39,190 bases of DNA from Candidatus Competibacteraceae bacterium (lineage in GTDB: Bacteria; Pseudomonadota; Gammaproteobacteria; Competibacterales; Competibacteraceae), in contig RXIW01000029.1 in assembly GCA_003989065.1 (NCBI GenBank), forward strand, positions 1-39,190, read 5' to 3'. Shown here one piece after another: positions 7,958 through 16,704 of this stretch. Both the position numbers and the translations under genes were made by a program. Below the pieces are notes generated by a model that saw only the letters and a list, made by a program, of their open reading frames with translations, ran no database searches and was not told where the DNA came from. The stretch's first letter is position 1, and the number at the start of each line of letters is the position of its first letter.

Positions 7958-9751
7958 ATGGCCCGCTATAACCACGACATCCGGTTCCTCACCCACCGCA
8001 TGGCCCAGGATCGCACGCCATCTTCCCTATCTCCCGCACCGGATGCGCCACCCGCCGGTGACAGACCGCCCGCGGAGGACCCGCCTAACAACGTCAGCCA
8101 GATCGATGGCGGTCCGCCCATGGTGCCGGTCTGTCAGCCGCTGGCCGCCTATCGGCGCTTGGGTCGGCGCTTGCTGACCGTCGTCTGTCAACTGAGCGGC
8201 CTGCTGGCGGGCGGGATCGTCGCCTATGTCCATGATTTGCCGATGGAACAGCGCCGACGTCGACGCCTGCTGAGTCGGGTCGCCACTCTGGTCGAACCTC
8301 GGCTCGATCCGGCGCTAGTCCACCAGACGTTCGCCGTTCAATTGCGCCAGCGGCTGGAACGGCTCGGGCCTACCTATATAAAGTTAGGTCAGATCATGGC
8401 GGTGCGAGAGGATATGTTGCCGCGCACGCTCACCGACGAACTGAAAAATCTGTTCGACCAAGCACCTGCTGTCCCTTTTCCGGTCATTCGCCGGCTGATC
8501 GAAAGCGAACTGGGCCGGCCATTGGCCGATCTGTTCATCCAAGTCGAGGAACAGCCGATCGGCTCCGCTTCGCTGGCGCAAGTTCACCGCGCCACGACCC
8601 GTGCCGGCCAGGCGGTGGTGATCAAGGTCCTCAAACCCGGCGTCCGCGATACTGTGCTGACCGACCTCAAGTTGTTGCGCGGGCTTGGCGCCATCCTGAA
8701 TCAAGTCCTGCCGCAATACCAACCCGCTGCGATCATCGAGGAATTCCGCAGCTATACGATCCGGGAGCTGGATCTGACCAGCGAGGCCGACAACGGCGAA
8801 GTGTTCGCGGCCTATTTCCACGATAGCCCTACCATCCTGTTCCCGCGTATGTACCGGGAACTCAGCAGCACTAAAGTCCTCACCATGGCGTTTCTGGATG
8901 GATTCAAGCCCGGCTCGCCGGCCACCTTCGCCCTTAGCGACCAGGATCGGGCGCAGGTGGTCAACCTGGGGGCGCAGGCCGTGCTGCGGATGCTGTATCA
9001 ATACGGCTTCTTTCACGCCGACCTGCACGCTGGCAATCTGATGATCCTGCGCGGCCCGCCACTGCGGATCGGCTTCGTGGATCTGGGCATGGTCGGGCGC
9101 TTCGAGGACGAAACCCGGCGACGGCTGCTGTACTACTACCATGCGCTGGTCAACGGCGATGTCGAGAAGGCGGCCCAGCACCTCGGCGGCATTGCCCGGC
9201 TCGGTTCACGTAGCGATCCCGACGGCTTCGGCCGAGCCGTGCAGGAGCTGTCGCGACGGTTTCTGCTGCGTGCCCAGTACGGCGATTTCAGCATCGCCCG
9301 GCTGATTCTGGAGTCGATGCGGCTCGGCGGTCGCTATCGGATGTATTTCCGGGTCGAGCTGGTATTGATGGTCAAGGCGCTGGTGACCTTCGAAGGGGTC
9401 GGACGCATGGTCGACCCGGATCTGGATGTGGTGGCGCTGTCGCGGACCCATGTAGCAGCGATATTCCGCGCCCAGTTCCGCCCTGGTCGGCTGACGCGGG
9501 AACTGTGGCGCAATGGCCCGGAACTGCTGGATCTGGCCGGCCGGCTGCCGGAGCTGTTGGCGCAATCATCCCGACGCCTGGAGCGCCTCAGCCAGCCCCC
9601 GACCGCCAATCCCCTGGCCAGCCTGCGCGGAGCCATCGTCGCCGCCGCCTGCATCCTCGGCGGCGTCATGACCTTGCTGCAATCGGACGCCTGGCTGGCC
9701 GGCAGCAGCCTGATGCTGGTCGGGTTCTGGTGCTACTGGCGCGACCGGTAG
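7958..9751 (+). CDS. UbiB/ABC1-family atypical protein kinase-like ATPase
   Basis: 597 residues from the first in-frame ATG; the frame also opens from a TTG at 7871, overlapping the divergent acyltransferase gene, and ATGs at 8000 and 8120 are alternatives. No start has a good Shine-Dalgarno site. Family marks are the KxGQ signature in YIKLGQ (about residue 141), the loop SASLAQVHRA, the VVIKVLKPG lysine, the catalytic-loop variant HADLHAGN (about residue 352) and VDLGMVG as the metal-binding motif. Two hydrophobic segments close the protein (about residues 545-595). UbiB proteins bind ATP and support ubiquinone biosynthesis or lipid extraction. The proline-rich N-terminal extension is unusual. 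No ubi genes are near, so this may be a paralogue with a different lipid-related task. Confidence 0.9.
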   Translation: MARYNHDIRFLTHRMAQDRTPSSLSPAPDAPPAGDRPPAEDPPNNVSQIDGGPPMVPVCQPLAAYRRLGRRLLTVVCQLSGLLAGGIVAYVHDLPMEQRRRRRLLSRVATLVEPRLDPALVHQTFAVQLRQRLERLGPTYIKLGQIMAVREDMLPRTLTDELKNLFDQAPAVPFPVIRRLIESELGRPLADLFIQVEEQPIGSASLAQVHRATTRAGQAVVIKVLKPGVRDTVLTDLKLLRGLGAILNQVLPQYQPAAIIEEFRSYTIRELDLTSEADNGEVFAAYFHDSPTILFPRMYRELSSTKVLTMAFLDGFKPGSPATFALSDQDRAQVVNLGAQAVLRMLYQYGFFHADLHAGNLMILRGPPLRIGFVDLGMVGRFEDETRRRLLYYYHALVNGDVEKAAQHLGGIARLGSRSDPDGFGRAVQELSRRFLLRAQYGDFSIARLILESMRLGGRYRMYFRVELVLMVKALVTFEGVGRMVDPDLDVVALSRTHVAAIFRAQFRPGRLTRELWRNGPELLDLAGRLPELLAQSSRRLERLSQPPTANPLASLRGAIVAAACILGGVMTLLQSDAWLAGSSLMLVGFWCYWRDR

Positions 9752-9763
9752 TCCGGCGGCGCG

Positions 9764-12292
9764 TCAATGCACGGTCGCTTCCTTGATCATGAAGTTCTGC
9801 AAATGCTCCTGCCAGGTCACCACCACATTGTCGCCTTTCTTGGGGAAATCCATCAGCCGATAGCTCCCGCTGGCTCCCTGCAGGTACTGCACACCCAGCG
9901 TCGTCACCGTGAAGGTGCTGCGACTCAGCTCGACGCCATCCACCAGCGCCCGTACCGTATGCTGACCGTCGCCAAGCCGATTGGTGTTGAACAGCAACCC
10001 CCAGCCGTTGTTGCTACCGCCACACAAACTGACGGTATCGGGGCGGATCGTGCCATAACTGGCCTGATAGGAAGTGCCGTCGATCTCCACATCGACCCGA
10101 TTGATCGTGGTTCCGGGATGACAGACCCAACCGGAAAACAGGGTGATTCCGCTCAGGTAGGATGCCGGCTGAGGGTTTTCCAAGGAACCCAGCAACGCCG
10201 CGCTGGCCTGGGTAGCGGCCATGGTCGTCGCGCTGGCGCTGGAAGAAACTGACACCGGCTGTAATTCAGGCAAGGACTCCGTCGTCGTCGTGCTCTGCTG
10301 AACCCCACTCTGACCGCCGGACACGTTGCGCGCCGTCATCACGAAATTCTGCAAATGCTCCTGCCATTGAATCTGGACATTCTGATTGGCAGTGGGGAAA
10401 TTGGGAATGACATAGGTGGCGCTGACGCCTTGCAGATATTCGGTCCCCAGGGTGGTGATCGTAAAACTGGCCTTGCCGATTTCCTGGCCGTCGGCCAGCG
10501 CCCGCAGGGAATGCGCGCCGCCGCCCAGCCGATTCATGTTCATCAGCAATCCCCAGCCATTGTTATTGCCGCCGCAAATGCTGCTGGTGTCTTCCCGGAT
10601 GGTGCCATAACCGGCTTGTATGTCCGTACTGCCGTCGATTTCGACCGTCAATTGTTGAATTCCCTGCCCACTCTGACTCACGCCGGGAATGCAGGCCCAA
10701 CCGGAAAGCGAGGTAATGCCACTCAGATACGAAGACGGCTGGGGATTTTCCAGACTGCCGGTTTTGCTATTTTCCAGCCACTTGCTGAGACCATTGTTAT
10801 AACCGGTCTTGAATCGCCCGTAGAATGAATAGGTGTTATTGCAAACCGCATCACCGCCGGTCAGGGTGCCGACCAGATAGGTATTATCCTTGAAAATTCC
10901 GGAGCCGCTGCTGCCGCCTTCCAATACACCCTTATCGACCACAAATCCCAGATAACCACCGGTTGTGCTCAGCTTGCAGGAAAATTCTTCTCCAGAAGAG
11001 AGATCGCAGCTATACAGATCATCCTCGACGCCAAAGCTGATCTTTTTCCAGTCGCCCTTGGGATAATGAATCGCGCTATACCGATCGCCTACGTTATCCC
11101 AATACCACCCTGCGTAGACCGCTCCGCTCGGCGGCTGATCGTTGAGCCGCAACAAGGTCATGTCGTTATTGGTATAAGTAGCCAACAGAGTCGCGCCGCT
11201 CAACAAGGTCTGGGTACTAGCGGACTGAGTAGCACTGTTGCAGGCCGACGACTGATAAAACCAGGTCGTTTGCACTGAAGACGCCTCGGACGCCGTGGAT
11301 ATGCAGTGATTCGCAGTCAGAAAATACGGTATTCCAGAATCGGCTCTATCTGCTAACAGGGTACCCGAACAGAGGAAGGTTCCCCCTGTCGAAGTAAAAA
11401 CGACTCTGGCAACAGCATTAGCGATATTCTGGCCTTGATCATTGACGGTAGAGTAACAATTGACGTCGATATTACAGCTCGCTGCCGTGCTTTGTAAGCT
11501 GAAGTTCGCCTGTGTGGGATTAGCAGCCAGATGCGAAACAGCCTCGATCGCCACATCGACCTTATTCTGATCAGCCGCCGCTTGCAGTCGGATTTCCACG
11601 ATGGCCGTTTCGCCATCGAGCGTTGGCGACCAGTAGATCTCGGGATCGCCGCTGGTATTGGCCATGGCCAGCCGATTGGCGTCGATCATTTGCAACACCG
11701 CCTTGGCCGCCACTTGATAGGCCGGTCCCTGCCCGGATTGGCCGGAATAGAAACGCAATTCCGCTTCCACAGGCAAATTCCGTATCCGCAAGCCAATGCG
11801 CAAGGCCGTAGCGCCCGGTGACGTTACCTGGATACGGGTGACCCGCTCGCCATCCGCCAGCGTCTGCCATTGCCAGGTTTGAGAAGCCACCACCGACGGA
11901 TCCAGGAAATCGCTCATTGGCCGATTGAAGCCCAGTTTCAACGGTTGGCCTGGCGCTTCGGCCCCCATCGTCATCGGGGTCGTTGGCGCGGGCAGTTGCA
12001 AACGCAGCATCGCGGTATAAGCGTCCTCGACACCGGTCGACTGAGTCTGAAACGGGGTATTGGCGATTTCCTTGACCATGCGTTCGGGCTCCACGCTCGG
12101 CTGATACGAGCGGGCGCCCACCGGCGGGATGGCGTCGGTCGCTGCGCTGGTCGCAGCGGGTTCCTCCACAGCCAACGACTTGTCAGCCGCAACACTGCTT
12201 TCCACCCACATCAACCCGGCCAGCGCCAGGATCATCAGCCACGCACCGCGTACGCCAGAAACGACCATCGAGGTCCTGCAAGACATCCGCAT
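9764..12292 (-). CDS. Secreted trypsin-like serine protease with duplicated C-terminal module
   Basis: About 842 residues from the ATG at 12292; the ATG at 12286 has better spacing to GGGTGGG and may be the real start. A signal peptide ends near VESSVAAD. An N-terminal region of about 280 residues precedes a chymotrypsin-fold protease of the lysyl-endopeptidase type. The likely triad is H329 (in TANHC), D377 (in NNDMTLLRL) and S462 (in GGSSGSG). Many cysteines in this part suggest disulphides, fitting an extracellular enzyme. Two copies of a roughly 140-residue module follow, each opening SLENPQPxSYLSGIT and closing with QWQEHLQNF or TWQEHLQNF. No sorting signal or membrane anchor is seen. 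The gene is divergent from a secreted lipase. Lysine specificity is possible but not established. Confidence 0.85.
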   Translation of the reverse strand: MRMSCRTSMVVSGVRGAWLMILALAGLMWVESSVAADKSLAVEEPAATSAATDAIPPVGARSYQPSVEPERMVKEIANTPFQTQSTGVEDAYTAMLRLQLPAPTTPMTMGAEAPGQPLKLGFNRPMSDFLDPSVVASQTWQWQTLADGERVTRIQVTSPGATALRIGLRIRNLPVEAELRFYSGQSGQGPAYQVAAKAVLQMIDANRLAMANTSGDPEIYWSPTLDGETAIVEIRLQAAADQNKVDVAIEAVSHLAANPTQANFSLQSTAASCNIDVNCYSTVNDQGQNIANAVARVVFTSTGGTFLCSGTLLADRADSGIPYFLTANHCISTASEASSVQTTWFYQSSACNSATQSASTQTLLSGATLLATYTNNDMTLLRLNDQPPSGAVYAGWYWDNVGDRYSAIHYPKGDWKKISFGVEDDLYSCDLSSGEEFSCKLSTTGGYLGFVVDKGVLEGGSSGSGIFKDNTYLVGTLTGGDAVCNNTYSFYGRFKTGYNNGLSKWLENSKTGSLENPQPSSYLSGITSLSGWACIPGVSQSGQGIQQLTVEIDGSTDIQAGYGTIREDTSSICGGNNNGWGLLMNMNRLGGGAHSLRALADGQEIGKASFTITTLGTEYLQGVSATYVIPNFPTANQNVQIQWQEHLQNFVMTARNVSGGQSGVQQSTTTTESLPELQPVSVSSSASATTMAATQASAALLGSLENPQPASYLSGITLFSGWVCHPGTTINRVDVEIDGTSYQASYGTIRPDTVSLCGGSNNGWGLLFNTNRLGDGQHTVRALVDGVELSRSTFTVTTLGVQYLQGASGSYRLMDFPKKGDNVVVTWQEHLQNFMIKEATVH
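9785..10192 (-). repeat. C-terminal module, copy 2, of the serine protease
   Basis: Coding repeat, roughly 136 residues. Shared landmarks with copy 1 are SLENPQPASYLSG, GW, VEIDG, YGTIRPDT, CGGSNNGWGLL, NTNRLGDGQH, TLGVQYLQG and WQEHLQNF. The strand-rich pattern with a fixed cysteine suggests an extracellular adhesion or substrate-binding domain. The identity of the fold is not known to me. Boundaries are approximate. Confidence 0.75.
10335..10760 (-). repeat. C-terminal module, copy 1, of the serine protease
   Basis: Coding repeat of about 140 residues, matched block by block with copy 2: SLENPQPSSYLSG, GWACIPG, VEIDG, YGTIREDT, CGGNNNGWGLL, NMNRLGGGAH, TLGTEYLQG and WQEHLQNF. A serine/threonine-rich linker of about 45 residues separates the copies. 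The clear similarity implies an internal duplication. Boundaries are approximate. Confidence 0.75.
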
Positions 12293-12442
12293 TTTCCCAC
12301 CCGTTAGCCTATTAGGTTGAACGACCGCCCGCTTGCCGACCTGCGACGCCAAGGGGTGTACTGGAACACCAGTTTAGTCAAGGCGTTCCATCCGTGCGGC
12401 GTTAGACTGGCGTCCATTCGATTCGTTTACCCGAGCTCCCGC

Positions 12443-13675
12443 ATGCGCTTTTTTTCCAACCTGTCGCGTCTTCTGCTGCTTCTGCTGGCGCTGCTCAGCA
12501 CCGTCTCGGCCCGCGCCGACAACGATTACCCGTTGGTGCTGGTGCATGGCTTCATGGGCTGGGGTCGGGACGAGATGCTCGGCTTCAAGTACTGGGGTGG
12601 TTTCGGCGACTTGCAGGAGACGCTCAACCAGGCTGGCTACCGGACCTTCACCGGCGTCGTCGGCCCCCTGGCCAGCAACTGGGATCGGGCTTGCGAGCTG
12701 TATGCCTACATCAAGGGCGGAACGGTGGATTACGGCCAGGCTCACGCCGCTGCCCACGGTCACGCCCGCTTCGGTCGGACCTTCCCCGGCCTTTACCCAG
12801 CATGGGGCGACCCGGACGAAACCGGCCGTCTGCGCAAGATCCATCTGATCGGCCACAGTCAGGGCGGGCAAACTATCCGCGTATTGACCGCCTTGCTGGA
12901 ACGCGGTGATCCGACCGAACGCACCATCGCCCCTGCCGCCGAACGGTCTCCCCTGTTCCAGGGCGGCAAATCCTGGGTGCACAGCATCACCACCCTCGCC
13001 TCACCCCATGACGGGACCAGTCTCGCCACCGACAGCAATCTGTTGCTGCCCTTCGTGCGCAAATCCCTGCTAGGTCTCGCCGCGCTGGCCGGACTCCAGG
13101 CCGACCAGCTGCCCTACGATTTCAAGTTGGACCAATGGTCCTTACGGCGTGCGCCGGACGAAACGCTCGACGCCTATCTGGCGCGGGTCGAACGCAGCCC
13201 GCTGTGGCATTCCCGCGACATCAGCGCCTGGGATCTCAGCCCCGATGGCGCGTTGGAGCTGAACCAACGCTTTCCGGCCCAGCCCGATGTGTACTACTTT
13301 TCCTGGGCCACCTCGGCCACCGTCCCGATCTGGCCTTCCCATCATCAGGTTCCGCTGCCAACCATGCTGCCGCAATTCTGGGCCAGCGCGCTACTGATCG
13401 GCGCTTACAGCCGCGACGATCCTGGTTCGGTGCGGATCGACGCGCGCTGGTGGGAAAATGATGGCCTAGTCAATACCCGCTCCATGGCCGGCCCGACCCT
13501 GGGCTCGTCCGATACGATCGTGCCTTACCGCCAACCGCCGCAACGGGGAGTCTGGAACGATCACGGCGTGCTAGCCGGCTGGGATCACATGGATATCGTC
13601 GGCATCGGCACGCTCCGCGATGTGGGCGACTGGTATGTGCGGCTGGCGCAATCCCTGGCCGCGCTGCCACCCTGA
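12443..13675 (+). CDS. Secreted triacylglycerol lipase, family I.5-like
   Basis: 410 residues from the ATG at 12443, which opens a clean signal peptide (residues 1-25, ending SARAD). The mature enzyme closely follows the staphylococcal/Geobacillus lipase pattern: LVLVHGFMGWG, the nucleophile S139 in GHSQGG, D340 in WWENDGLVNT and H382 in GWDHMDIVG. The zinc site of Geobacillus lipases also seems present: D81 in NWDRACE, H101 and H107 in HAAAHGHARFGRT, and D264 in AWDLSPDGA. It should hydrolyse long-chain acylglycerols outside the cell. It is divergent from the serine protease gene, and both encode exported hydrolases. Such lipases are best known from Firmicutes; see the findings. Confidence 0.92.
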   Translation: MRFFSNLSRLLLLLLALLSTVSARADNDYPLVLVHGFMGWGRDEMLGFKYWGGFGDLQETLNQAGYRTFTGVVGPLASNWDRACELYAYIKGGTVDYGQAHAAAHGHARFGRTFPGLYPAWGDPDETGRLRKIHLIGHSQGGQTIRVLTALLERGDPTERTIAPAAERSPLFQGGKSWVHSITTLASPHDGTSLATDSNLLLPFVRKSLLGLAALAGLQADQLPYDFKLDQWSLRRAPDETLDAYLARVERSPLWHSRDISAWDLSPDGALELNQRFPAQPDVYYFSWATSATVPIWPSHHQVPLPTMLPQFWASALLIGAYSRDDPGSVRIDARWWENDGLVNTRSMAGPTLGSSDTIVPYRQPPQRGVWNDHGVLAGWDHMDIVGIGTLRDVGDWYVRLAQSLAALPP

Positions 13676-13805
13676 AAGCGCGCATCGACGCCATTGCGAT
13701 ACCTCCGGCCTTGGCTTATGGTACGGAGCGATCAATCCCTCACCGCCGACGCGGGTTCCGGTCATGCAACCCCGAGGCGCGCGGAGCCACCGAGACCCTG
13801 ACATC

Positions 13806-14099
13806 ATGTTCCATATCACCATCTGCCGGACTCACGACCTGACCCTCGAACAAGCCCGCCAAGTGGCGGAATCCGTCGCCGGCCAATTGGCCGCCCGCTA
13901 TGAACTCAATCATCATTGGCAGGGCGATTCCCTGCATTTCGAACGTTCCGGCGTCAGCGGCCGGATCGAACTGGAAACAGGCCAACTGCGGGTCAACGTG
14001 CGGCTGGGTTTTCTGCTGGCGCCGATGAAATATCTGCTGGAGCAGGAAATTCAGCGCCAGCTGGACCGGATTCTTCAGTCCCCCGCCAGCCCCGCCTGA
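13806..14099 (+). CDS. Polyhydroxyalkanoate granule-associated/system protein
   Basis: 97 residues from the ATG at 13806. The sequence (MFHITICRTHDLTLEQARQ at the start, and VNVRLGFLLAPMKYLLEQEIQRQLD near the end) fits the small 'polyhydroxyalkanoic acid system protein' family, thought to affect PHA granule formation. Its typical features are the N-terminal HDL...EAR helix, a central strand pair and a C-terminal basic helix ending in a leucine-rich stretch. No phaC, phaA or phaB lies in the window, so the synthase must be elsewhere. Its 3' end overlaps the convergent FFLEELY gene by 25 bases. A longer frame exists upstream but has no family similarity. Confidence 0.8.
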   Translation: MFHITICRTHDLTLEQARQVAESVAGQLAARYELNHHWQGDSLHFERSGVSGRIELETGQLRVNVRLGFLLAPMKYLLEQEIQRQLDRILQSPASPA

Positions 14100-14833
14100 G
14101 CGTTTTCTGCGATGGGCAGATCCAGCGGCCGCGGCTCCCCGCGCCGGATTCGCTCCAGAATGCCACGCTCGCGGCCGACGATGAGCACGACGAAAGTGGC
14201 TGCATCCGCGCCCATATGGCGAAACGCGTGGAATCCCGCCTCCAGGAAACGATGCAACTCGCCCACCCCGGCCAAGCGGGCCGGTCCGCCCGCCAAGGCC
14301 AGGGCGGTATGGACCAGCCGCTTGCGGACAACCTTGACCAGCTCCTGGCCCAGCTGTTCGACCAGATCGAGCTGACGGTGGCGCAGCTCATAGTTGGCAC
14401 ACCGTCGGTAGGCTGCCACGTAGCTCGCCTCATCCACCGCCTCGCCACAGCCGAACTCGACTGCCAAAATCCGCGTCAGCCGAGCATCCAGCTCGTACGA
14501 CAGGGCGTTGAGCTCCAGCGCCAGGGCCGCTGTTTGCAGCATTCGGGCCGGCAGTGCGCGCGCCATCACTGGAACGGTGCGGGCCAATTCATGCTCGCGC
14601 TGACGCAAGTCGCGGTCGCCATAGAGTTCTTCCAGGAAAAACTCCGCTGCGGGCCGATAGCACGGATCGCGCAACAGATCGGCGTGAGTCCGCGCCAGGC
14701 GGGCCGATTGCCAGCGCCGCACCAAACTCAGTTCCCGCTCTATCCCCGCCGCGCCAACGGCGTGGAACGCCTGACTGCGCTGCAATTGCTCCATCAGGCG
14801 CGCCACATCGGGCGTTGCAGACGGTTCGGTCAT
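14075..14833 (-). CDS. FFLEELY-motif protein of unknown function
   Basis: 252 residues, mostly helical, with the hallmark FFLEELYGDRDL at residues 65-76, which gives this uncharacterised family its name. Other features are an RxxR-rich N-terminal helix, two tryptophan-poor helical repeats and a basic C-terminal tail. There is no signal peptide or membrane segment. It starts 16 bases after the fadD stop on the same strand, so the two are probably cotranscribed. It converges with the PHA-system gene and overlaps its end. A role linked to fatty acid or storage metabolism is suggested only by this location. Confidence 0.8.
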   Translation of the reverse strand: MTEPSATPDVARLMEQLQRSQAFHAVGAAGIERELSLVRRWQSARLARTHADLLRDPCYRPAAEFFLEELYGDRDLRQREHELARTVPVMARALPARMLQTAALALELNALSYELDARLTRILAVEFGCGEAVDEASYVAAYRRCANYELRHRQLDLVEQLGQELVKVVRKRLVHTALALAGGPARLAGVGELHRFLEAGFHAFRHMGADAATFVVLIVGRERGILERIRRGEPRPLDLPIAENAQAGLAGD

Positions 14834-14849
14834 ACGGTCTCCACCGGCA

Positions 14850-16505
14850 TCAGCGCAGTTCGCGCCGCAGGATCTTGCCCACGTTCGATTTAGGCAGGCT
14901 GTCGCGGAACTCGACCTGACGAGGCATCTTGTAGCCGGTCAGCTGGGTGCGGCAATGGGCCAGGATCGCTTCGGCGCTCAGCTCCACCCCCGGCTTCGCC
15001 ACCACGAAAATCTTGACGGCCTCGCCGCTCTTGTCGTCCGGCACCCCGACACAGGCCACCTCCAACACTCCTTCGCAGCCGATCACCACATCTTCGATTT
15101 CGTTGGGAAAGACATTGAAACCTGACACCAGGATCATGTCCTTCTTGCGATCGACGATGCGGAAGAAGCCCTGTTCGTCGAGGGTGGCGACATCGCCGGT
15201 CAGCAACCAACCGTCGCGAATGGTGCGGGCCGTTTCCGCCGGCCGCTGCCAATAGCCACGCATCACCTGCGGGCCGCGCACGCACAATTCACCGCGTTCG
15301 CTCGTCGGCACTTCGTTGCCCTCCTCATCGCGCAGCTGGATGTCGGTGGACGGCAACGGCAGACCGATGCTGCCGGTGAAGCCAGCGATATCCACCGGGT
15401 TGACGCAGACCACCGGCGACGCTTCGGTCAGGCCATAGCCCTCCAGGATCGGGATGCCGGTCATGGCCTGCCAGCGCTCGGCCACGGCTTTCTGCACCGC
15501 GGTGCCACCGCCGACCGCCAGCCGCAGTGCGGCAAAATCGAGCTCGGCAAACGCCGCATGGTTGGCCAAGGCGTTGAACAGCGTGTTCACGCCGGTGATC
15601 ACGGTGAATTTCCACGGACGCAGTTCTTTGACCAACAGCGGAATGTCGCGGGGATTGGTGATCAACACGTTCAGACCGCCGTAGCGGACGAAGCACATGC
15701 AGTTCACCGTCAGGCAGAAGATGTGATACAGCGGCAGCGCGGTGATCACGATCTCTTCGCCATCGCGGATCGACGACCCGACCCAGGCGGAAATCTGCTG
15801 CATGTTGGCCAGCATGTTGCGGTGGGTCAGCATGGCGCCCTTGGACAGCCCGGTGGTGCCGCCAGTGTATTGCAGGAAGGCCAGGTCCTCGCCATTCACC
15901 GCAACCGGCGTCAGCGAGCGACGCTTGCCGTTCGCCAACGCCTCGTTGAAACCGATGGCGTGCGGCAGCTGGTAATCGGGCACCATCTTCTTGATGCGCC
16001 TGACCACCAGGTTGACCACCTTGGCCTTCCAGAACGGCAACAGATCGCCGACCTCGGTGACAATGGCTTGTTCGATTGCGGTTTTCGCGACCACGGCAGC
16101 CAGTACGTGGGCAAAGTTGGCGAGGATCACGATCGCCTTAGCCCCGGAATCCTGCAACTGATGCTCCAGCTCGCGCGGGGTGTAGAGCGGATTGACATTG
16201 ACCACCACCAGACCGGCGCGCAACACACCGAACAGCGCAACGGGATATTGCAGCAGATTGGGCAGCATGATGGCCACCCGCTCACCCTTTTGCAGGCCCA
16301 ATGTCTGCTGCAGATAAGCGGCGAAAGCCCGGCTCTGCTGATCCAGCTCGGTGTAATTCATGGCATAGCCCATGTTGGCGAACGCCAGACGCGGGCCGAA
16401 CCGTTGGCAACTGCGCTCGAACACCTCCACCAGGGAGGTGTATTCATCGGGATCGATCTCTGCCGGTACGCCGGACGGATAACGTTTCAGCCACACCTTT
16501 TCCAT
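14850..16505 (-). CDS. fadD: Long-chain fatty acid-CoA ligase
   Basis: 551 residues, normal for FadD. The AMP-binding P-loop [25 protein letters not shown] and the hinge [36 protein letters not shown] region are intact, and the C-terminal catalytic lysine lies in [15 protein letters not shown]. The enzyme adenylates fatty acids and transfers them to CoA, supplying acyl-CoA for oxidation or for the acyltransferase encoded at 6452-7888. The start has GGGAG seven to eight bases upstream. The FFLEELY gene follows 16 bases behind it. It may use the fatty acids released by the secreted lipase encoded at 12443. Confidence 0.93.
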   Translation of the reverse strand: MEKVWLKRYPSGVPAEIDPDEYTSLVEVFERSCQRFGPRLAFANMGYAMNYTELDQQSRAFAAYLQQTLGLQKGERVAIMLPNLLQYPVALFGVLRAGLVVVNVNPLYTPRELEHQLQDSGAKAIVILANFAHVLAAVVAKTAIEQAIVTEVGDLLPFWKAKVVNLVVRRIKKMVPDYQLPHAIGFNEALANGKRRSLTPVAVNGEDLAFLQYTGGTTGLSKGAMLTHRNMLANMQQISAWVGSSIRDGEEIVITALPLYHIFCLTVNCMCFVRYGGLNVLITNPRDIPLLVKELRPWKFTVITGVNTLFNALANHAAFAELDFAALRLAVGGGTAVQKAVAERWQAMTGIPILEGYGLTEASPVVCVNPVDIAGFTGSIGLPLPSTDIQLRDEEGNEVPTSERGELCVRGPQVMRGYWQRPAETARTIRDGWLLTGDVATLDEQGFFRIVDRKKDMILVSGFNVFPNEIEDVVIGCEGVLEVACVGVPDDKSGEAVKIFVVAKPGVELSAEAILAHCRTQLTGYKMPRQVEFRDSLPKSNVGKILRRELR

Positions 16506-16651
16506 GCCTGATCTCCCACGTTAATGTGTTGTTTTGAATTGGGGAATTCTGGGTTGACTGATACCAAAGTCCGACTGGAAGAGATTGTATCATTCGGCTT
16601 TTTCATCGGATAAAAGCCATTTTCCAGCGTTTCCGGATCGCTGCAATCATC

Positions 16652-16676
16652 ATCCACCGATGGCGGATCGGTGGAT
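16652..16676. promoter_or_regulatory. Perfect inverted repeat between fadD and the isocitrate-lyase-family gene
   Basis: ATCCACCGAT and ATCGGTGGAT form a ten-base perfect stem around a five-base GGCGG loop. It lies 147 bases upstream of fadD and about 29 bases past the stop of the minus-strand gene at 16705. No U-run follows on either strand, so an ordinary rho-independent terminator is unlikely. It could be an operator or an mRNA-end hairpin. Confidence 0.5.
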
Positions 16677-16704
16677 CGCGGGCAAGACCGCTGGAGGTCC
16701 GGGG

